From positions 930,001-994,000 of the forward strand of contig MU278349.1 in assembly GCA_022385755.1 (NCBI GenBank): a stretch of DNA of 64,000 nucleotides. Reading direction: 5' to 3'. Positions 43,960 to 55,685 of this stretch are shown one piece after another; within the stretch, counting starts at the first letter, position 1; the number at the start of each line of letters is the position of its first letter. The translations under genes were made by a program, and so were the position numbers. This DNA is from Trametopsis cervina. Its lineage: Eukaryota > Basidiomycota > Agaricomycetes > Polyporales > Irpicaceae. The notes under the pieces are model-generated. The model did not search any database. It had not been told where the DNA came from and worked only from the letters and a program-made list of their open reading frames with translations.

Positions 43960-45384
43960 TCAGGCGGGTATCCGAAACTGTAGAGCACTGCCATCCACCT
44001 CTACCACCGGGAGCCCAATCGCAGCGCATGCAGCGCGGAACAACTCAGCTTCTTCAACCATTCTCTCTCTCCCTAATCCCAGTACATTGCTTCGCGGACT
44101 CATCTCGATCAGAGCACTGAACCGCTCGTCTCGAGCACGAGATGCTAGCATTCTAGCAAAGGGCTCGTAGTCGTCGGGCACGCGAGCAGAGAACTTGACG
44201 GAAAGGAATACCAAGGCAGGACATGATATATCTCCGGTACCTACGCGATCAGAACCCTCTGGTAATGTGAACTGTGTCCAGAAACCCTTTGAGTGGTCGC
44301 GTCCTACGAACGGCTCGGTCAAGTGGAGCCGTTCGAGAGACACCACTCGACTCAATATTCTAGCATCCGAAGCAGCGTCAGATGCGCTCCACTCTTCTAC
44401 CCAAGTGAAGTCCAGGTGTAAGCAAGTGAGTCGGGAAGCGTTGTCTTCAACCGAGAGCCATTGGCACACGGAGAAGAAGGGACTGTCGCCAGTAGCTTTT
44501 ACATGTAGTTCTTGCAATGCAGGAACAATAATGCAGTGTGCAATCCAGCGGACAAAGGACGAAGGGACGCGCCAGGTTATTTCTCTCAGGTGAGGGAGTG
44601 AGGGATACTCTAGAAGATCATTGTATGCCCTACGCATACGCCAATCGACCGTGTGATGGGATACTAGCAGGGTACGCAACTCGGGGGTATGTTGCAGGAC
44701 GGCGATGAGTGATTTTATGGCAGTAGATATCAGGCCAGGGATCCACAGGTCCAGGTATTTCAGACAAGGGAAGACTACGCCATCTCTAGGTTCGAGTGCG
44801 TAAATAGGTACGAGACTGGTCTCGGGCCCTTCGGCGAATAGGGGGCGTTGCGCCCCTTTCACATTGTACCTTACTTCCAGCTTCTCCAGAGTCGGGGTAT
44901 CATGTAGCTTGGCAGTAAATTTCTTCCGGAGACCCGTACTAGTGAAAAGGACCTTGGCTTCGCGCCAGCGAGACTGGCATGCTAGCAGCAACTGCATAAC
45001 ATTGGCCGCGTACGTTTCCCTGCGGCGCGCCTCCTTCTTGTTATTGTTTATGCGACGAGGATCTGCAGAAACGGCGGCGCCATTGAGCGTGTTCGCACAG
45101 AAATGCACAGAGAAGTATAGTGGGCAACTCTTCGACCTGGCCAGCCAGGCTTGCAGGAGCTGTACGCACGGTGCCTGCCGCCACTTGCGGACGTCGACCA
45201 CAAGGTCGAAACGGCTCCAGAGTGCAGCGGTGTTCAATGCAACACGTCGCCATTGTCGACAGGTTTGTGAGGCGCTGATGTGCATTTCATAGTGCGTTGT
45301 GTCGACTTGTGCAGCGTACTCGAAGATGAGGACGATGATGTCGTCGTCCAAAATTGGGCGGTGCAGGTCCACTCGACTGGTCAT
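43960..45384 (-). CDS. F-box protein, tandem copy 1
   Basis: Single exon. The start at 45384 (MTSRVDLHRPILDDDIIVLI) is chosen because it aligns with the start of the next gene (MASQEGPHRAILSEDIITLV); the frame continues upstream to 45405. The F-box is HRPILDDDIIVLIFEYAAQ...SQTCRQWRRVALNTAALWS. A long Leu-rich region follows (LYFSVHFCANTLNGAAV, LEKLEVRYNVKG, LRTLLVSHHTVDW, LVFLSVKFSARVPDDYEP), ending GLPVVEVDGSALQFRIPA. This last motif is identical in both copies. It is probably an SCF adaptor of unknown target. Confidence 0.8.
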   Translation of the reverse strand: MTSRVDLHRPILDDDIIVLIFEYAAQVDTTHYEMHISASQTCRQWRRVALNTAALWSRFDLVVDVRKWRQAPCVQLLQAWLARSKSCPLYFSVHFCANTLNGAAVSADPRRINNNKKEARRRETYAANVMQLLLACQSRWREAKVLFTSTGLRKKFTAKLHDTPTLEKLEVRYNVKGAQRPLFAEGPETSLVPIYALEPRDGVVFPCLKYLDLWIPGLISTAIKSLIAVLQHTPELRTLLVSHHTVDWRMRRAYNDLLEYPSLPHLREITWRVPSSFVRWIAHCIIVPALQELHVKATGDSPFFSVCQWLSVEDNASRLTCLHLDFTWVEEWSASDAASDARILSRVVSLERLHLTEPFVGRDHSKGFWTQFTLPEGSDRVGTGDISCPALVFLSVKFSARVPDDYEPFARMLASRARDERFSALIEMSPRSNVLGLGRERMVEEAELFRAACAAIGLPVVEVDGSALQFRIPA

Positions 45385-45847
45385 ATCTATCTCAGGTAAC
45401 ATCAATATCTGCTATGGGATCAGTCCACTGATCCTCGTATACAGGGCATACATGTTCCGCTTACAATGTGTTTGTGTATAAGTGAAGCACAGATCAGACA
45501 GAGTGGCGGGTTAAATATAAGCCAGCGGACATACACGTCACGTGACGGGCAGTTGTTGGCCATCGAGGAACTTTATCAAGACCTACACTATGCGGCTAAC
45601 GGGATAAAGAGAATAATGCCGATTTGACGATACTAATGTTTCATCTCCTCATTGTGCAGTAATAGAACGAATGATTTCTGACGATAGCAAACTCAAAATG
45701 TTACTTACAACCTGTGGGTTTCGGTGACCACAAATGCTATTCACATGATGATAGATATTTGCTAGGCCTTCCATAGTGGTCAAGAACACTTGGGTGTACC
45801 CAGAGTCTGTCCATTAGTATTGGGCCAAAAAGGTCATATCACCGCCT
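45385..45847. other. Intergenic region between tandem F-box genes
   Basis: Spacer from the start of copy 1 to the stop of copy 2. It should contain the promoter of copy 1 and the terminator of copy 2. No gene seen. Confidence 0.5.
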
Positions 45848-47257
45848 TCAAGCCGGGATCCGAAACTGTAGAGCACTGCCGTCCACCTCTACCACGGGAA
45901 GTCCAACCGCAACGCACTCGGCACGGAACGACTCAGCTTCTTCAACCATACTCTCTCTCACCATTCCCGAAACTTCGCTTTGCAAGGTCAGCTCGACCAA
46001 AGCACGGAAGCGCTCGTCTCGTGCGCGAAATGCGAGCATCTGTACGAAGGGCTTGTAGTCGTTGGGTACGCTGGTAGAGAATTTGACGGAAAGGAATGTC
46101 AAGGCCGGACATACTTCAACTGCATGGCCAGAATGCCCTGGCATTGCAAGCAGTCTCCAGAATGCCTCGGCGCGGTCATATCCCACGAACGGCTCGTTCA
46201 GATACAGCCGTTCGAGGGACATCGTGTCGGTTAAGATTGTCATAGCTTGATAACCAGCGTTACCCCCTTCGAATTCAGATAGCCCATCGAAGTCCATGTG
46301 TAGGCCAGTAAGGCGCCCTATAGTACGTTGCATACGGAGCCAGCGGATACAAACGTCTAAGAGGATGCCGATATCAGGAGATCCCACATGTAGTTCTTGC
46401 AATGCAGGGACGTGGAGACGTGTTAGAAGCAGGGCCATAAAGAACGCGGAGACATTCCAGGTTATCTCTCGCAGGTGGGGGAGTTGGGGCACCACTACGC
46501 GAGCATCGAGATCCATGAACATATCAACCCTGTGGTGGCTTACTAGTAGAGTGCGTATGTCGGGTGTGTGTTGTAAGACAATGAAGAGTGATTGCACGGC
46601 AGTGGCCAGCAGACCAGGGATCCGCAAGACCAGGGATTTCAACCGGGGGAAAGCTACGTCTTTTTCAGGTTGGAGTGCGTAGATGGGTACGAGGCCAATG
46701 TCAGATTCTTCTGCAAACAGGGGGCAACGGGTCCCTTTTACGTCGTAGCTTACTTCCAGCTTCTCGAGGTCCGACGTGTCGTGCAATTTAGCAGTGAAGT
46801 TTCTCGGGAGGCCTGTACTAAAGAAAAGAATCGTAGCTTCCCGCCAACGAGCCTGACATGCCAGCAGCAGTCGCATAACATTTGCCGCGTACGTTTCCCT
46901 GTGGCGCGCCTCCTTCTCGCTTATGCCACCAGGCTCTACAGAGACAGCCACGCCATCGAGCGTGTTCGCGCAGAAATGCAGAGAGAAGTACAGCGGATGG
47001 CTCTTCGACCTGGGCAACAGGGCTTGCAAGAGGTGCACGTACGGTGCCCGCCGCCACTTGCGGACATCGACTACGATGTCGAAGCGACACCAGAGAGCCG
47101 TAATATTCAGCGCAACTTGTCGCCATTGCCGGCACGTTTGTGAGATGCTCATGGGTATTTCGTAGTGCGTCACGTCGGCTTGCGCGGCATACTCGAAGAC
47201 GAGAGTAATGATGTCCTCGGACAAGATCGCGCGATGTGGGCCCTCTTGACTTGCCAT
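45848..47257 (-). CDS. F-box protein, tandem copy 2
   Basis: Single exon, 469 residues, same strand and layout as the gene at 43960-45384. The two share long stretches: QTCRQWR-VALN, LYFSLHFCANTLDGVAVS, RETYAANVMRLLLACQ, FTAKLHD, LFAEES-IGLVPIYALQP and the terminal GLPVVEVDGSALQFRIPA. Divergence is concentrated in the Leu-rich part (for example HLREITWNVSAFFMALL against HLREITWRVPSSFVRWI). This is a tandem duplication whose putative substrate-binding regions are drifting. Confidence 0.82.
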   Translation of the reverse strand: MASQEGPHRAILSEDIITLVFEYAAQADVTHYEIPMSISQTCRQWRQVALNITALWCRFDIVVDVRKWRRAPYVHLLQALLPRSKSHPLYFSLHFCANTLDGVAVSVEPGGISEKEARHRETYAANVMRLLLACQARWREATILFFSTGLPRNFTAKLHDTSDLEKLEVSYDVKGTRCPLFAEESDIGLVPIYALQPEKDVAFPRLKSLVLRIPGLLATAVQSLFIVLQHTPDIRTLLVSHHRVDMFMDLDARVVVPQLPHLREITWNVSAFFMALLLTRLHVPALQELHVGSPDIGILLDVCIRWLRMQRTIGRLTGLHMDFDGLSEFEGGNAGYQAMTILTDTMSLERLYLNEPFVGYDRAEAFWRLLAMPGHSGHAVEVCPALTFLSVKFSTSVPNDYKPFVQMLAFRARDERFRALVELTLQSEVSGMVRESMVEEAESFRAECVAVGLPVVEVDGSALQFRIPA

Positions 47258-48650
47258 ATCTCTTGCAGTGATGTTGCACCTTTTGTGGCATCAGTATTCG
47301 CGTTCCTCGTGCGTAGAACATAACTGTTCCGCTTACTCTGTGTTTGCGTATGGGTGAAGCGCAGGTCAGACAGCGTAGCGCGGCAAGCGGCGAGATCCTT
47401 GTATATATAAACAGATGCAAATAGAATGCGGAGAAGCGCCCCATGTATTTACTCAGTGCCAACATCCTCGTTTGTTCAATGCACGAGTAGAAATCAACAG
47501 TCGAGCAATACGTACTATATATGTCGTACCACGGCGCGGTCGTACCATGGCATGGCTCGCGCCTTCCCGCCGCTCCAAACCGCTAGCCTTTATAGAGGAG
47601 TGTAGTAACTGGACATGAGTCATAGCGAGTGTCAATGCCTTCTGGGTAGCCGTACAATATGTTCGAAAGAACGCATCACAAACTGCTCTGGACCCGGGGA
47701 CAACGCACCGTCGAGCACAGAGGCCGTTCTCCTCGGCAAAGTGACTCGAGCGCGATTCATGCAAAGCTGCGACGCAGGACCTCTGTGAATCAATAATTTT
47801 CGCCAAAAAAAGTATAAACTACGGTGAGCTCACTAAACACGCGATTTTTATCGTTGGTCAAGCAGTTGTGGCGTGGCGCGAGGTGCTTATGAGTATATGT
47901 CAAAAGCCCCTGGCGATCCCTGGCATGTAAGCCGTCATACAACATTGCGATCGGGATATGAGCTTGCTCGAGAGCTGACTGAGCAGGTACGCACCTTGTC
48001 GCCGGCCGACGGAGCGTCGGATGCACACCGCGGATGTTATGTTGTAACGGCCGTTGTCGGTGCTCAAGGAGAGCCTCCTGAGCAGCCGCACAAAACTGTT
48101 TCGTTGTCTCCGTTTCACTCCTGAAGCAGCCGGCAGCAACTACGCGTCGTATTCATGGGGGTGCTGCGGCGTGAAGCAGCTTATGAACTGATCCGGATCG
48201 TGCGAGGCAAAGCACTCGAACCCGGCAGCACCGCGCTCTCTCGCCTCGCAGCGCTGTTGCCGCGGCCGTGTGAGGGTGTGTTCGCACGTTTAGCCGTGTC
48301 CCGCCGGTTGGGACGCCTTCACATCGTCTCAGAGATTCTGTGCAGGCTATGAGGATGGCAAAGAGATCTCACAAGAAAATAAAAGTTGCAACACATACTT
48401 GTTATCACGCAAATGATTGATTTACGACGGGGACGGAGGGAGGAAAGAGTGACGCGGACCGTAATTGTCGTACGGTCTTAGTCAAGCATCATACCAGGCG
48501 CCTGTTCTGCCGAGGTTTGCTACCAACTGTCGCCAAACTGTCGCTGTCCCCGACCTGTCCTTCACTCCTTTCTCTCTCGCCTCACTTAAACCGCTCTCTC
48601 TCCTTTTACCCTGGCCTGTCCCTCTCCTCCTCTTATCTCTCTCCCTCATC
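47258..48650. other. Intergenic region, 1.4 kb
   Basis: Frames on both strands look random, without splice support or family resemblance. A CT-rich tract at about 48550-48650 precedes the next gene. Confidence 0.5.
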
Positions 48651-49946
48651 ATGAAGTCCCGCACACGCAGTCTCTCCCGCAATCCTTTTAGGACTGTTTC
48701 TATCTTTGCCTCCTTCTCTACTGCCGTTCTCAATGTCCTTTGCGCCGCACGCGTCCTGGCCTATGGTGGCTCGCTCAAGTGGGACTTCGACTCCGAAGCG
48801 GATGCGCTCAATGTCGACGGCGTGAAGCTTATGTGGTTTTTGTTCCTCATCTACTTCGCAGCAGCAGCCACAGCGTCGACGATCGGCTTTGTTGGTGTCG
48901 CGAGGGTACGTCTAGCTAGTCCTTGCACGCGAACCTCTTAATCTTACGCCGTCTCTTCTCCTTTCTCCCTTTGCCTCGGTCTACTATGCACATCTGATAC
49001 ATTTCTCCCAACCCGGACGCTTGCAACCTCCCAGAGAAAGCTCAGCCATGTTCGCTTTTTCCGAGACTGGTCAATAGTGGAGCTCGGCCTCATGTTCATC
49101 TCCGCAACCACAATGAGCTATCTGTCCTTTGGGTCATCCTCAATGCTACAAACCAGTGTATGTGAGGAATTAGGCAGGCAGCCGGATCTCATGCGCGACA
49201 TGGCGGAGTCTGGCTTGAACTTGGAAAACTGCGAGTACTGGTTCGAGCGCGTAGTGGTGGCGGTTTTAGGACTCATACTTGTGTCCGCTGTCATTCGGGT
49301 AAGTTGCATTCTTGTCAATTGGGCACGTCAACGCATCACCGTCCTTGTCGGCGATACTCGCCTCCGCGAGAACGCTGGCAGTCGTAATGCGTGGCTGCAA
49401 ATAGATTTCCATATTGACGAACTTTACTAATCATTCGTTGTGCAGGTCCACTTCATCATCGCACTTTCCAAATACTACTCCCAGTTACGACGGGACACGG
49501 CTTACGGCACTGTGGACAGCTGCAACCCTGCAAGCAAACAGGAGCACGGTCTGCAAAGGATATATCTGCTTCCCACGCCAACCTCGACCACCTTCCCTCC
49601 GCCCGATTTCAATGATCACAAGAGCAGTAAAGGTGCCCAGAGCCCCAGTGCATATTACCACGACGACCCCGCTTCAGAAGAAGTCATCGTCTATGCACCG
49701 ATACCGCTCAGTCGTTTATCCCTCGAGGACGCGAAAGAACTGCATGCGACGGAAGCGTGGATCAGCCCTGTACCGCCACCAACGCCTCGGAGTCATAAGC
49801 ATCACAGACACCACTCCCATAGTCATTCGACTGCGCAGCCGGGAACAAGACATCATCACAAACATCGCGCTTGTGCCAGTGTTTCATCAGTACCCATTGC
49901 GCCTTACAGAGACGAGGTCGAGGGCTCGGCAACGGAGAAGGTGTAA
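48651..49946 (+). CDS. Four-TM membrane protein with His-rich cytosolic tail
   Basis: No family recognised beyond a common mushroom membrane-protein layout. The start at 48651 (MKSRTRSLSRNPF) follows a pyrimidine tract. Exon 1 carries two membrane segments (SIFASFSTAVLNVLCAARVL, WFLFLIYFAAAATASTIGFV). An intron at about 48907-49034 leads to a third segment (ELGLMFISATTMSYLSFGSS), a loop with two cysteines (SVCEEL, ENCEYW), and a fourth (VVVAVLGLILVSAV) joined across an intron near 49300-49445 to VHFIIALSKYY. The tail is Pro/Ser-rich and ends with a His cluster (RSHKHHRHHSHSHS, RHHHKH), which could bind metal. Topology suggests both termini cytosolic. Confidence 0.7.
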
Positions 49947-51091
49947 TGCTGTTAGTAACAGCCGATCGAAGGCGACAGACTGTTGGCAGAACCCCTGCGC
50001 TGAACATCCTGATTGTGATGCTGACGGTGGGAGGGGCAGCGCCCAGGCTGTCAACCTTTATGGCTTTGGATCATTATTCGCGTCGCTCGGCACCTCCATC
50101 GTCCGCAGTCAGGACTATTCTCGTATTCATCATCATCTCTCCGCTGACAACATCTGTTCGCAATCCCACACTCGTATACGGTCGAGCTGACCGCCCGCCT
50201 ATCCCAGTTGTAGCACCAACGTTCCTTCGCATCTGTGTTTGAGTTTTGAAACCATCCAGACCAGCTTCTCTAACCCTCCTCTCCGCCGCCGCGTTCCCTC
50301 ATGTCCTGTGACGTACACCCCTCTCAGCCCTCTCACTCCTCCCACCATCATTCGTTGCCTTGCCGATTTTTGGTCCTATCATGTACTATGTTGTTACCAC
50401 TTTTGCCTGGTCTCAGCAGCCTGGCTCCGCCTCCTGCTCGAGTTTCTGTAGTCTTAGTTTCGGCAATGCATGCATCAATAGTTTGTATGCCTGTTGTGTG
50501 TCCTCCACAGGATATCTGCTGCTTTGGAAGGTAAGTCGGGACCCTGGCCACTCCGACGTTATTTCGATTGCAGGGTCCTGAGGTGATGATGACATGTGAC
50601 GGACTGTAAGAGTTCTGTCGGTATCTGAGCAGCGATCTGCTCAAAATCTTACTGCACCAACTGGTGGCTCATCCTACTCGCAGCAGCGATTGCAGTCGCT
50701 CTTTCTTGCAACTCTCAACGGGACACCTTGCGTTGCCTCAGGACCAGCAGTACGCCTATTTTCTCCACATATTCTGCAAAGCTGAAACATCGCTTCCATG
50801 CAGTCTAGAGTCCAAATACTGCCCGGCCTGGCCAGAACGGAACCTGCGTCCAGCACGTTCTCTCTTTCACACACGGCGGTTCCAGGTCCACATAGGCCTT
50901 GACAACCTGTTATACCTCGTCCAGTCCGGTCGAGAATACCCTAAAACTACTCTGTCCGTAAAACTCTCTCATGCAAAGATTCGCGGCGTTCTGATACTTT
51001 CTGCCCTTAGTACGGCCTGAGCAACGTCGCAGTTGCCCAGAAATACGTGAAGTCAAGGATTGTAGCAAACCCCTCCTCTCCCGCTCACACC
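49947..51091. other. Intergenic region, 1.1 kb
   Basis: Several frames of 60-120 codons overlap on both strands, none with coding signatures. It probably holds the 3' UTR and the promoter of the prolyl hydroxylase. Confidence 0.45.
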
Positions 51092-53285
51092 ATGGTCCGC
51101 TCGCGTGCACGCTCGCCCTCACAGTCAAGGGACCCTGCCGACGCACCCTCTGCGAAGAAGCTCAAAAGCAAGCACGTCTCGTCCACCTCCACCCTCAAGA
51201 CCCTCCAAGATCCTATCCCGCATTTCGCGGACGGACTGCTCGGCCCGCAGAATGTACAGAAGCTGCACCAAGAATACGCGACAAGCGAGCCGTACAAGTA
51301 CTGTAAGGTGGAGAAGCTGTTCCAGGATGACCTGCTTGTGGAGGTGAAGGACGAATGTCTGTCTCAGCTGAGCTTTACTGAGAAGGAGACAGACATATAC
51401 AAGGTGCGTCCACTGTGCTACCCTTGCCGATCTGGAGTACTCAAATTTTGTCTGTGATCGCACAGGTCAACCAAACAGGCGACCTCGCCTCACTCAACTA
51501 CCTCACCGCAGACCAGATCGCGCTGTTCCCCAATCTGCTCACCCTGCGCGACGCCCTCTACTCCCCCAACTTCCGATCCTTTCTCCAATCAGTCACAGGC
51601 TGCGGCGCGCTCTCGGGCACAAAACAAGACATGTCTGTCAACAGCTACACTAAGGGCTGCCACCTCCTCAACCACGACGACGTCATCGGCTCTCGCCGCG
51701 TCTCATACATCCTCTACATGCCACTGCCGTACACCGAGGGCTGGAAGGCAGAATGGGGCGGCGCGCTCGAGCTGTACCCGATCAAAATTGCGGCGGATGG
51801 GATCCCGGAGCCTGAGCCTGTTCCGAGCAAGTCGATACCGCCGAGCTGGAACCAGTTTATATTCTTCGAGGTGCAGCCTGGGAGGAGCTTCCATTCGGTG
51901 GAGGAGGTTGTCGTTGGGGATGAAGAGGATGGCAGGCAGAGGCTTAGTATCAGCGGGTGGTTCCATGCGGCTCAGCCTGGTGAAGAAGGATACGATCCGG
52001 ATGAGAAGGCCGGCGAGTTTAAGAGTTCACGCGAGCAACTCGTGAGTGGCCTCTTATATGCTATGCGGTCACATTCTAATTTGTCGACCTCCAACAGGCC
52101 TCAACGTCGACCGACTTCAAAACATACTCAGACGACGACGAGCCTCCCCTCCCTTCCGAATCGCTCTCAGCCGAACACACCTCCTTCCTCTCCGAATTCC
52201 TCAACCCCATCTACCTCCAGCCACGCACGATGCAGTCCCTCGGCAAACGCTTTGTCGACGAAAGTTCCCTCGAACTGCATTCCTTCCTCTCCGAACCTCT
52301 CGCAACAAAACTCGCGCAAGGCCTTGTAGCCAGCGATGCGCGCGACGGCCTAGGGCCCAACCGTGCTAAGCACATCCCCGCGCATACAGCCGGGACGAAT
52401 TTGGACGAGTCGACTCCGGGCATACCATGGACTATAAAGGGCCCGCCACACAAGTGGCGCTACTGCACGCTGGGGTCGCAACCCGGGGACGAGGCGGCCG
52501 TTCCGCTGTCCGCCCAGACATCGCCGGACGCGATCATCCGCACGCTGCAAGACGAGCTCTTCCCGTCCTCTGCATTCCGCGCGTGGCTCGCCAACGTGAG
52601 CTCGATGCTCCCTCTGAGGTGGGACGCCCAGGCGAGGCGATTCAGACCCGGTCTGGACTACACGCTCGCGACGAGCGAGGAGAACGAGGCGCGGTTGGAT
52701 GTCGTGCTGGGGCTGACGCCTGATGTGACCGCTGAGGAGACGGACAAGAAGAGCGGAAAGCGGAAGAAGGTCGAACCTGAAGAGGCCGGGGAGGGTGGAT
52801 GGCAGAGCGGGGAGTGGGGTGGATGGGAGTGTTATATGGCGCCGCATGAGGGGGAGGATGATCCTGCTGTATATCGGTCTGGGTCGAGCAAGAAGCGTGC
52901 AGACCCGCCGCCTCCGCCTGCGAAAGATGCTAAAGGGCGTGCAAATAAGGACGAGGCGCGGGCGAGTGGTAGCGGGGACGGTAAAGGGAAAGGCAGGAGG
53001 GCAGCGAGTACAAGTTCGGACGAGACTATGCATACCGAAGAGGATGGGGACGAGGGTGAGGGCGAAAACGAGGGCGACGATGATGATGAGGAGGAAGATG
53101 ATGATGATGACGACGAAGACGACGGGACTCTACTGACAGTGCAGCCGGGGTTCAACAGGCTGTTGCTTGTGCTGAGAGACGAAGGCGTAATGCGGTTCGT
53201 GAAGTATGTATCGGCTGCAGCGCAGGGCAGTCGATGGGACGTGTGTGCTGAATATGAAGTGGGGATGATTGAGGAAGACGAGTAA
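51092..53285 (+). CDS. TPA1: Tpa1/Ofd1/OGFOD1-type prolyl hydroxylase
   Basis: A 2-oxoglutarate/Fe(II) dioxygenase that hydroxylates a proline of ribosomal protein uS12 (Rps23) and affects translation termination. The start at 51092 gives MVRSRARSPSQSRD, a basic leader. The catalytic domain shows YKYCKVEKLFQDDLL, LPNLLTLRDALYS-like segments, and the iron HxD in GCHLLNHDDVIGSRRVSYIL (near 51657-51716). The distal His is in VQPGRSFHSVEEV (near 51875-51910) and a following Arg in RLSISGWFHA. Introns lie at 51403-51464 and 52041-52096. The second, non-catalytic jelly roll follows (FLNPIYLQPRTMQSLGKRFV, KWRYCTLGS, GGWECYMAPHE, PGFNRLLLVLRDEGVMRFVK). A long Lys/Glu then Asp/Glu run (52880-53125) interrupts this half. 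Probably nuclear or cytosolic. Confidence 0.92.
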
Positions 53286-53445
53286 ATGACGGTGTATGTG
53301 GGTGGTTACTGTAGCGTTATTGATGTAGTGAGCCGTTGTACTCTTGTTTGTTGTGTGCACGCATAATTGACACATTACTCTCCCGACGTGCAAGTATCAG
53401 AAAGGTAGCTATTCAACGCATATAATGTGCGATAGAGCCCTAAGA

Positions 53446-55038
53446 TTAAAACACGATCTTTGTTCCCTGACTTGGGACTATCGACACATCCTCCCTCTTG
53501 GCATTCGCAAGAGCCGCACCAGGTTTCGCCCGCACCCTGGGTGCTCTCGCGTTCCCCTCCCTCCTCTCTCTTGTTCTATGTACCCGGGTGCCCTCAGCCT
53601 CAGCTTCCCCATCGTCATCCTTCCTTCTCCTCTTAGTAGGCTGCTCTTCCTCCCCATCCTCTCCGGCACGTTTCCGCACCGGCCTCACACGCTCTCTTCG
53701 CGGCTTGTCACCAGTCTCGTCGTGACCTCCAGCGGCGGGCGGTCTGCCTTTGCCCTTGTCACCGCGCGATCCTGCGCCACCCCTGCGGACGGCCTCGGGC
53801 GAAGCATACTCGACGACGAGTTTCCTACCATCCAAGAAGTGGTTGCGCTGGTTCGTGAGCGCAGCGGTGGCTTGCTCTGTAGTTTTGAAATCCACGAACG
53901 CCCATCTTCGCATAAGAATTAGCCTCATCGCATGGAGAGGTATGACATGTAAAGTGCTCACCCTTTGCACTTTCCGGTGTCCTCAAACGTGCCCAAACGG
54001 ATCTTGCGTATCCAGGATGTATCCCGCTTTTTCTTCTCATCTGTAGGCTGCGTCTGCTCTTCGACCTCCGCAGGTGGCTCATCGGCAGCCTCTACCTTCT
54101 TTTCGCGGTGGCTCTCGAGCATCTCGCGGATAGACTGCTCGGTAGTTTCGAACCCGAGGTTACCCATGAAGAGTGTAGGGCCCGGAGGCTGCTTTTGAGT
54201 TGCGAGAATCTTTTGGGCTGTTTTAGAATGACCAGTTGGCTTTTTGTCCGCCGCGGCTGTCCCGTCTGCGGCTTCTGGTTGGGTCGAAGTCGAGGGCCTA
54301 CCAGCGAAATCATCTCCTGAGGGTGTCGATAGTAGTGAGTAGTGGGCTATACTGATGAAGAACACTAAGACGGACCGTCTTTGATCAAGAGCCGTCTACC
54401 CTCTAAGGGATTCTCGGTCAAAGTGATTGCTAGAGTTTTGGCGTCGGGCGTTGCAAAGTCGACATACGCAAATCTGTTTCAGGTGAGCACATACGTGGAT
54501 ACGCGTCGAGCCATATGGGATGAGAATATCGAATGGAGGTAATGCAGAGAGTCACTAACCCGCGATTCTCCTTCACAGTACCGCGTCCTCCTGGTCCTGC
54601 GCTCGCCAGCTTCATAGGCATATGTAGACGAGTGATCTCCCCGACACCATCGAAGAAAGAGCGCAATGCTTCTGCTGTAGTTTTGAAGGCTAGATTGCCA
54701 ACCCATACTGAATTTTGTCGTTTGGGTACCTTGGACGGTGGGAGTTCAGCAGTGTTCTTAACTTTGGCAGACTTGTCTTTAGATGCATCAGTTCCGGTTG
54801 CTTTGGCTTTTTCTGCTTTCAACTCTTTCCGTTTTGCCCTTCGCTGCTCGGCATGAGATAGGACTGGAGCATCATCTTCTGCGGGCTGCGCTTCGTCCTC
54901 CTCGTTCTCGGAATCACTGGAATCAGAAGATTCATCAGAATCAGGCTCGCTTTCGTGTTTCTTTTGAACAAGCTTTCGTTTTGTCCCCTTCGTGGGCTCG
55001 GAGTCGGAAGAGGACGAGGAGGTTGCGGTCGAAGCCAT
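53446..55038 (-). CDS. NOP13: Nop13-like nucleolar RNA-binding protein, two RRMs
   Basis: The start at 55038 gives MASTATSSSSSDSEPTKGTK, a Ser/acidic leader. RRM1: SVWVGNLAFKTTAEALRSFF (RNP2-type), then across an intron near 54560-54475 RFAYVDFATPDAKTLAITL (RNP1-type) and NPLEGRRLLIKDG. RRM2: TLFMGNLGFETTEQSIREML, SWIRKIRLGTFEDTGKCKG joined across an intron near 53962-53908 to WAFVDFKTTEQATAALTN, then LDGRKLVVEYAS. The C-terminus is Arg/Lys/Gly-rich with KPRRERVRPVRKRAGEDG and KRRRKDDD nuclear-signal-like runs. Family role: pre-60S ribosome assembly in the nucleolus. Three introns; complete. Confidence 0.88.
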
Positions 55039-55685
55039 GGTTTTCCTGGAGGCAATATTTTCGAATCTCGATCACAGAATGAGTCGCGGACTGTGCCGAG
55101 CCAGATCGCGATTTGCTGGACATCAGTGATCTGTGAAAGCAAGCGTTGAGTTGGTCCTTGCAGCCGTCTATACGGTCCTTCTCGGTGCAGATTACGATGC
55201 ATCAGCTACACCCAGAGCTACAGTTCGTTGACGACAGGGTCAAAATCGCAAGAGATGAACAAACTACCCCCTCGGCAGGACGGGGAGCTGCGCAGGCGGT
55301 GCTTGGGAATCATCGCGATAGTTCTATGATAGTCCGTAACAATGAACCCAGGTGCCGTGACAATGAGCTCAGAGATATTGTTCAACACGACCCTGCAACG
55401 TTGCAGGTCCATTCCGCTCGTGGTTCTCCAAGTCATCTTGCCTCCTCCGCTTTATCTCTCCCTTCGCCACCATCTCTCTCTCGAGCCCACTTTGGATTGC
55501 CCTGTACCCACGCAGCGGTATATTAGTATAGTCATCGCTTGTGCACGGTCAGCTGGCCGACATACTTGCATCTCGTCCCCTCCGCCCAGGGTTAGCAAGA
55601 GGACATCGTACAGCCTCCAACGAAGGTACAAATCGGCCCTAACAGCACACGGCGTCCATTCTATCTTGTGTTATCCCTCCCATAA
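55039..55685. other. Divergent promoter region between NOP13 and the 14-3-3 gene
   Basis: No gene seen. Frames over it are short and without support. Confidence 0.5.

Noticed and set aside
49414..50190. 258-codon plus frame over the end of the membrane-protein gene
   Set aside because: The other frame continues the membrane segment across a GT-AG intron; this one has random composition.
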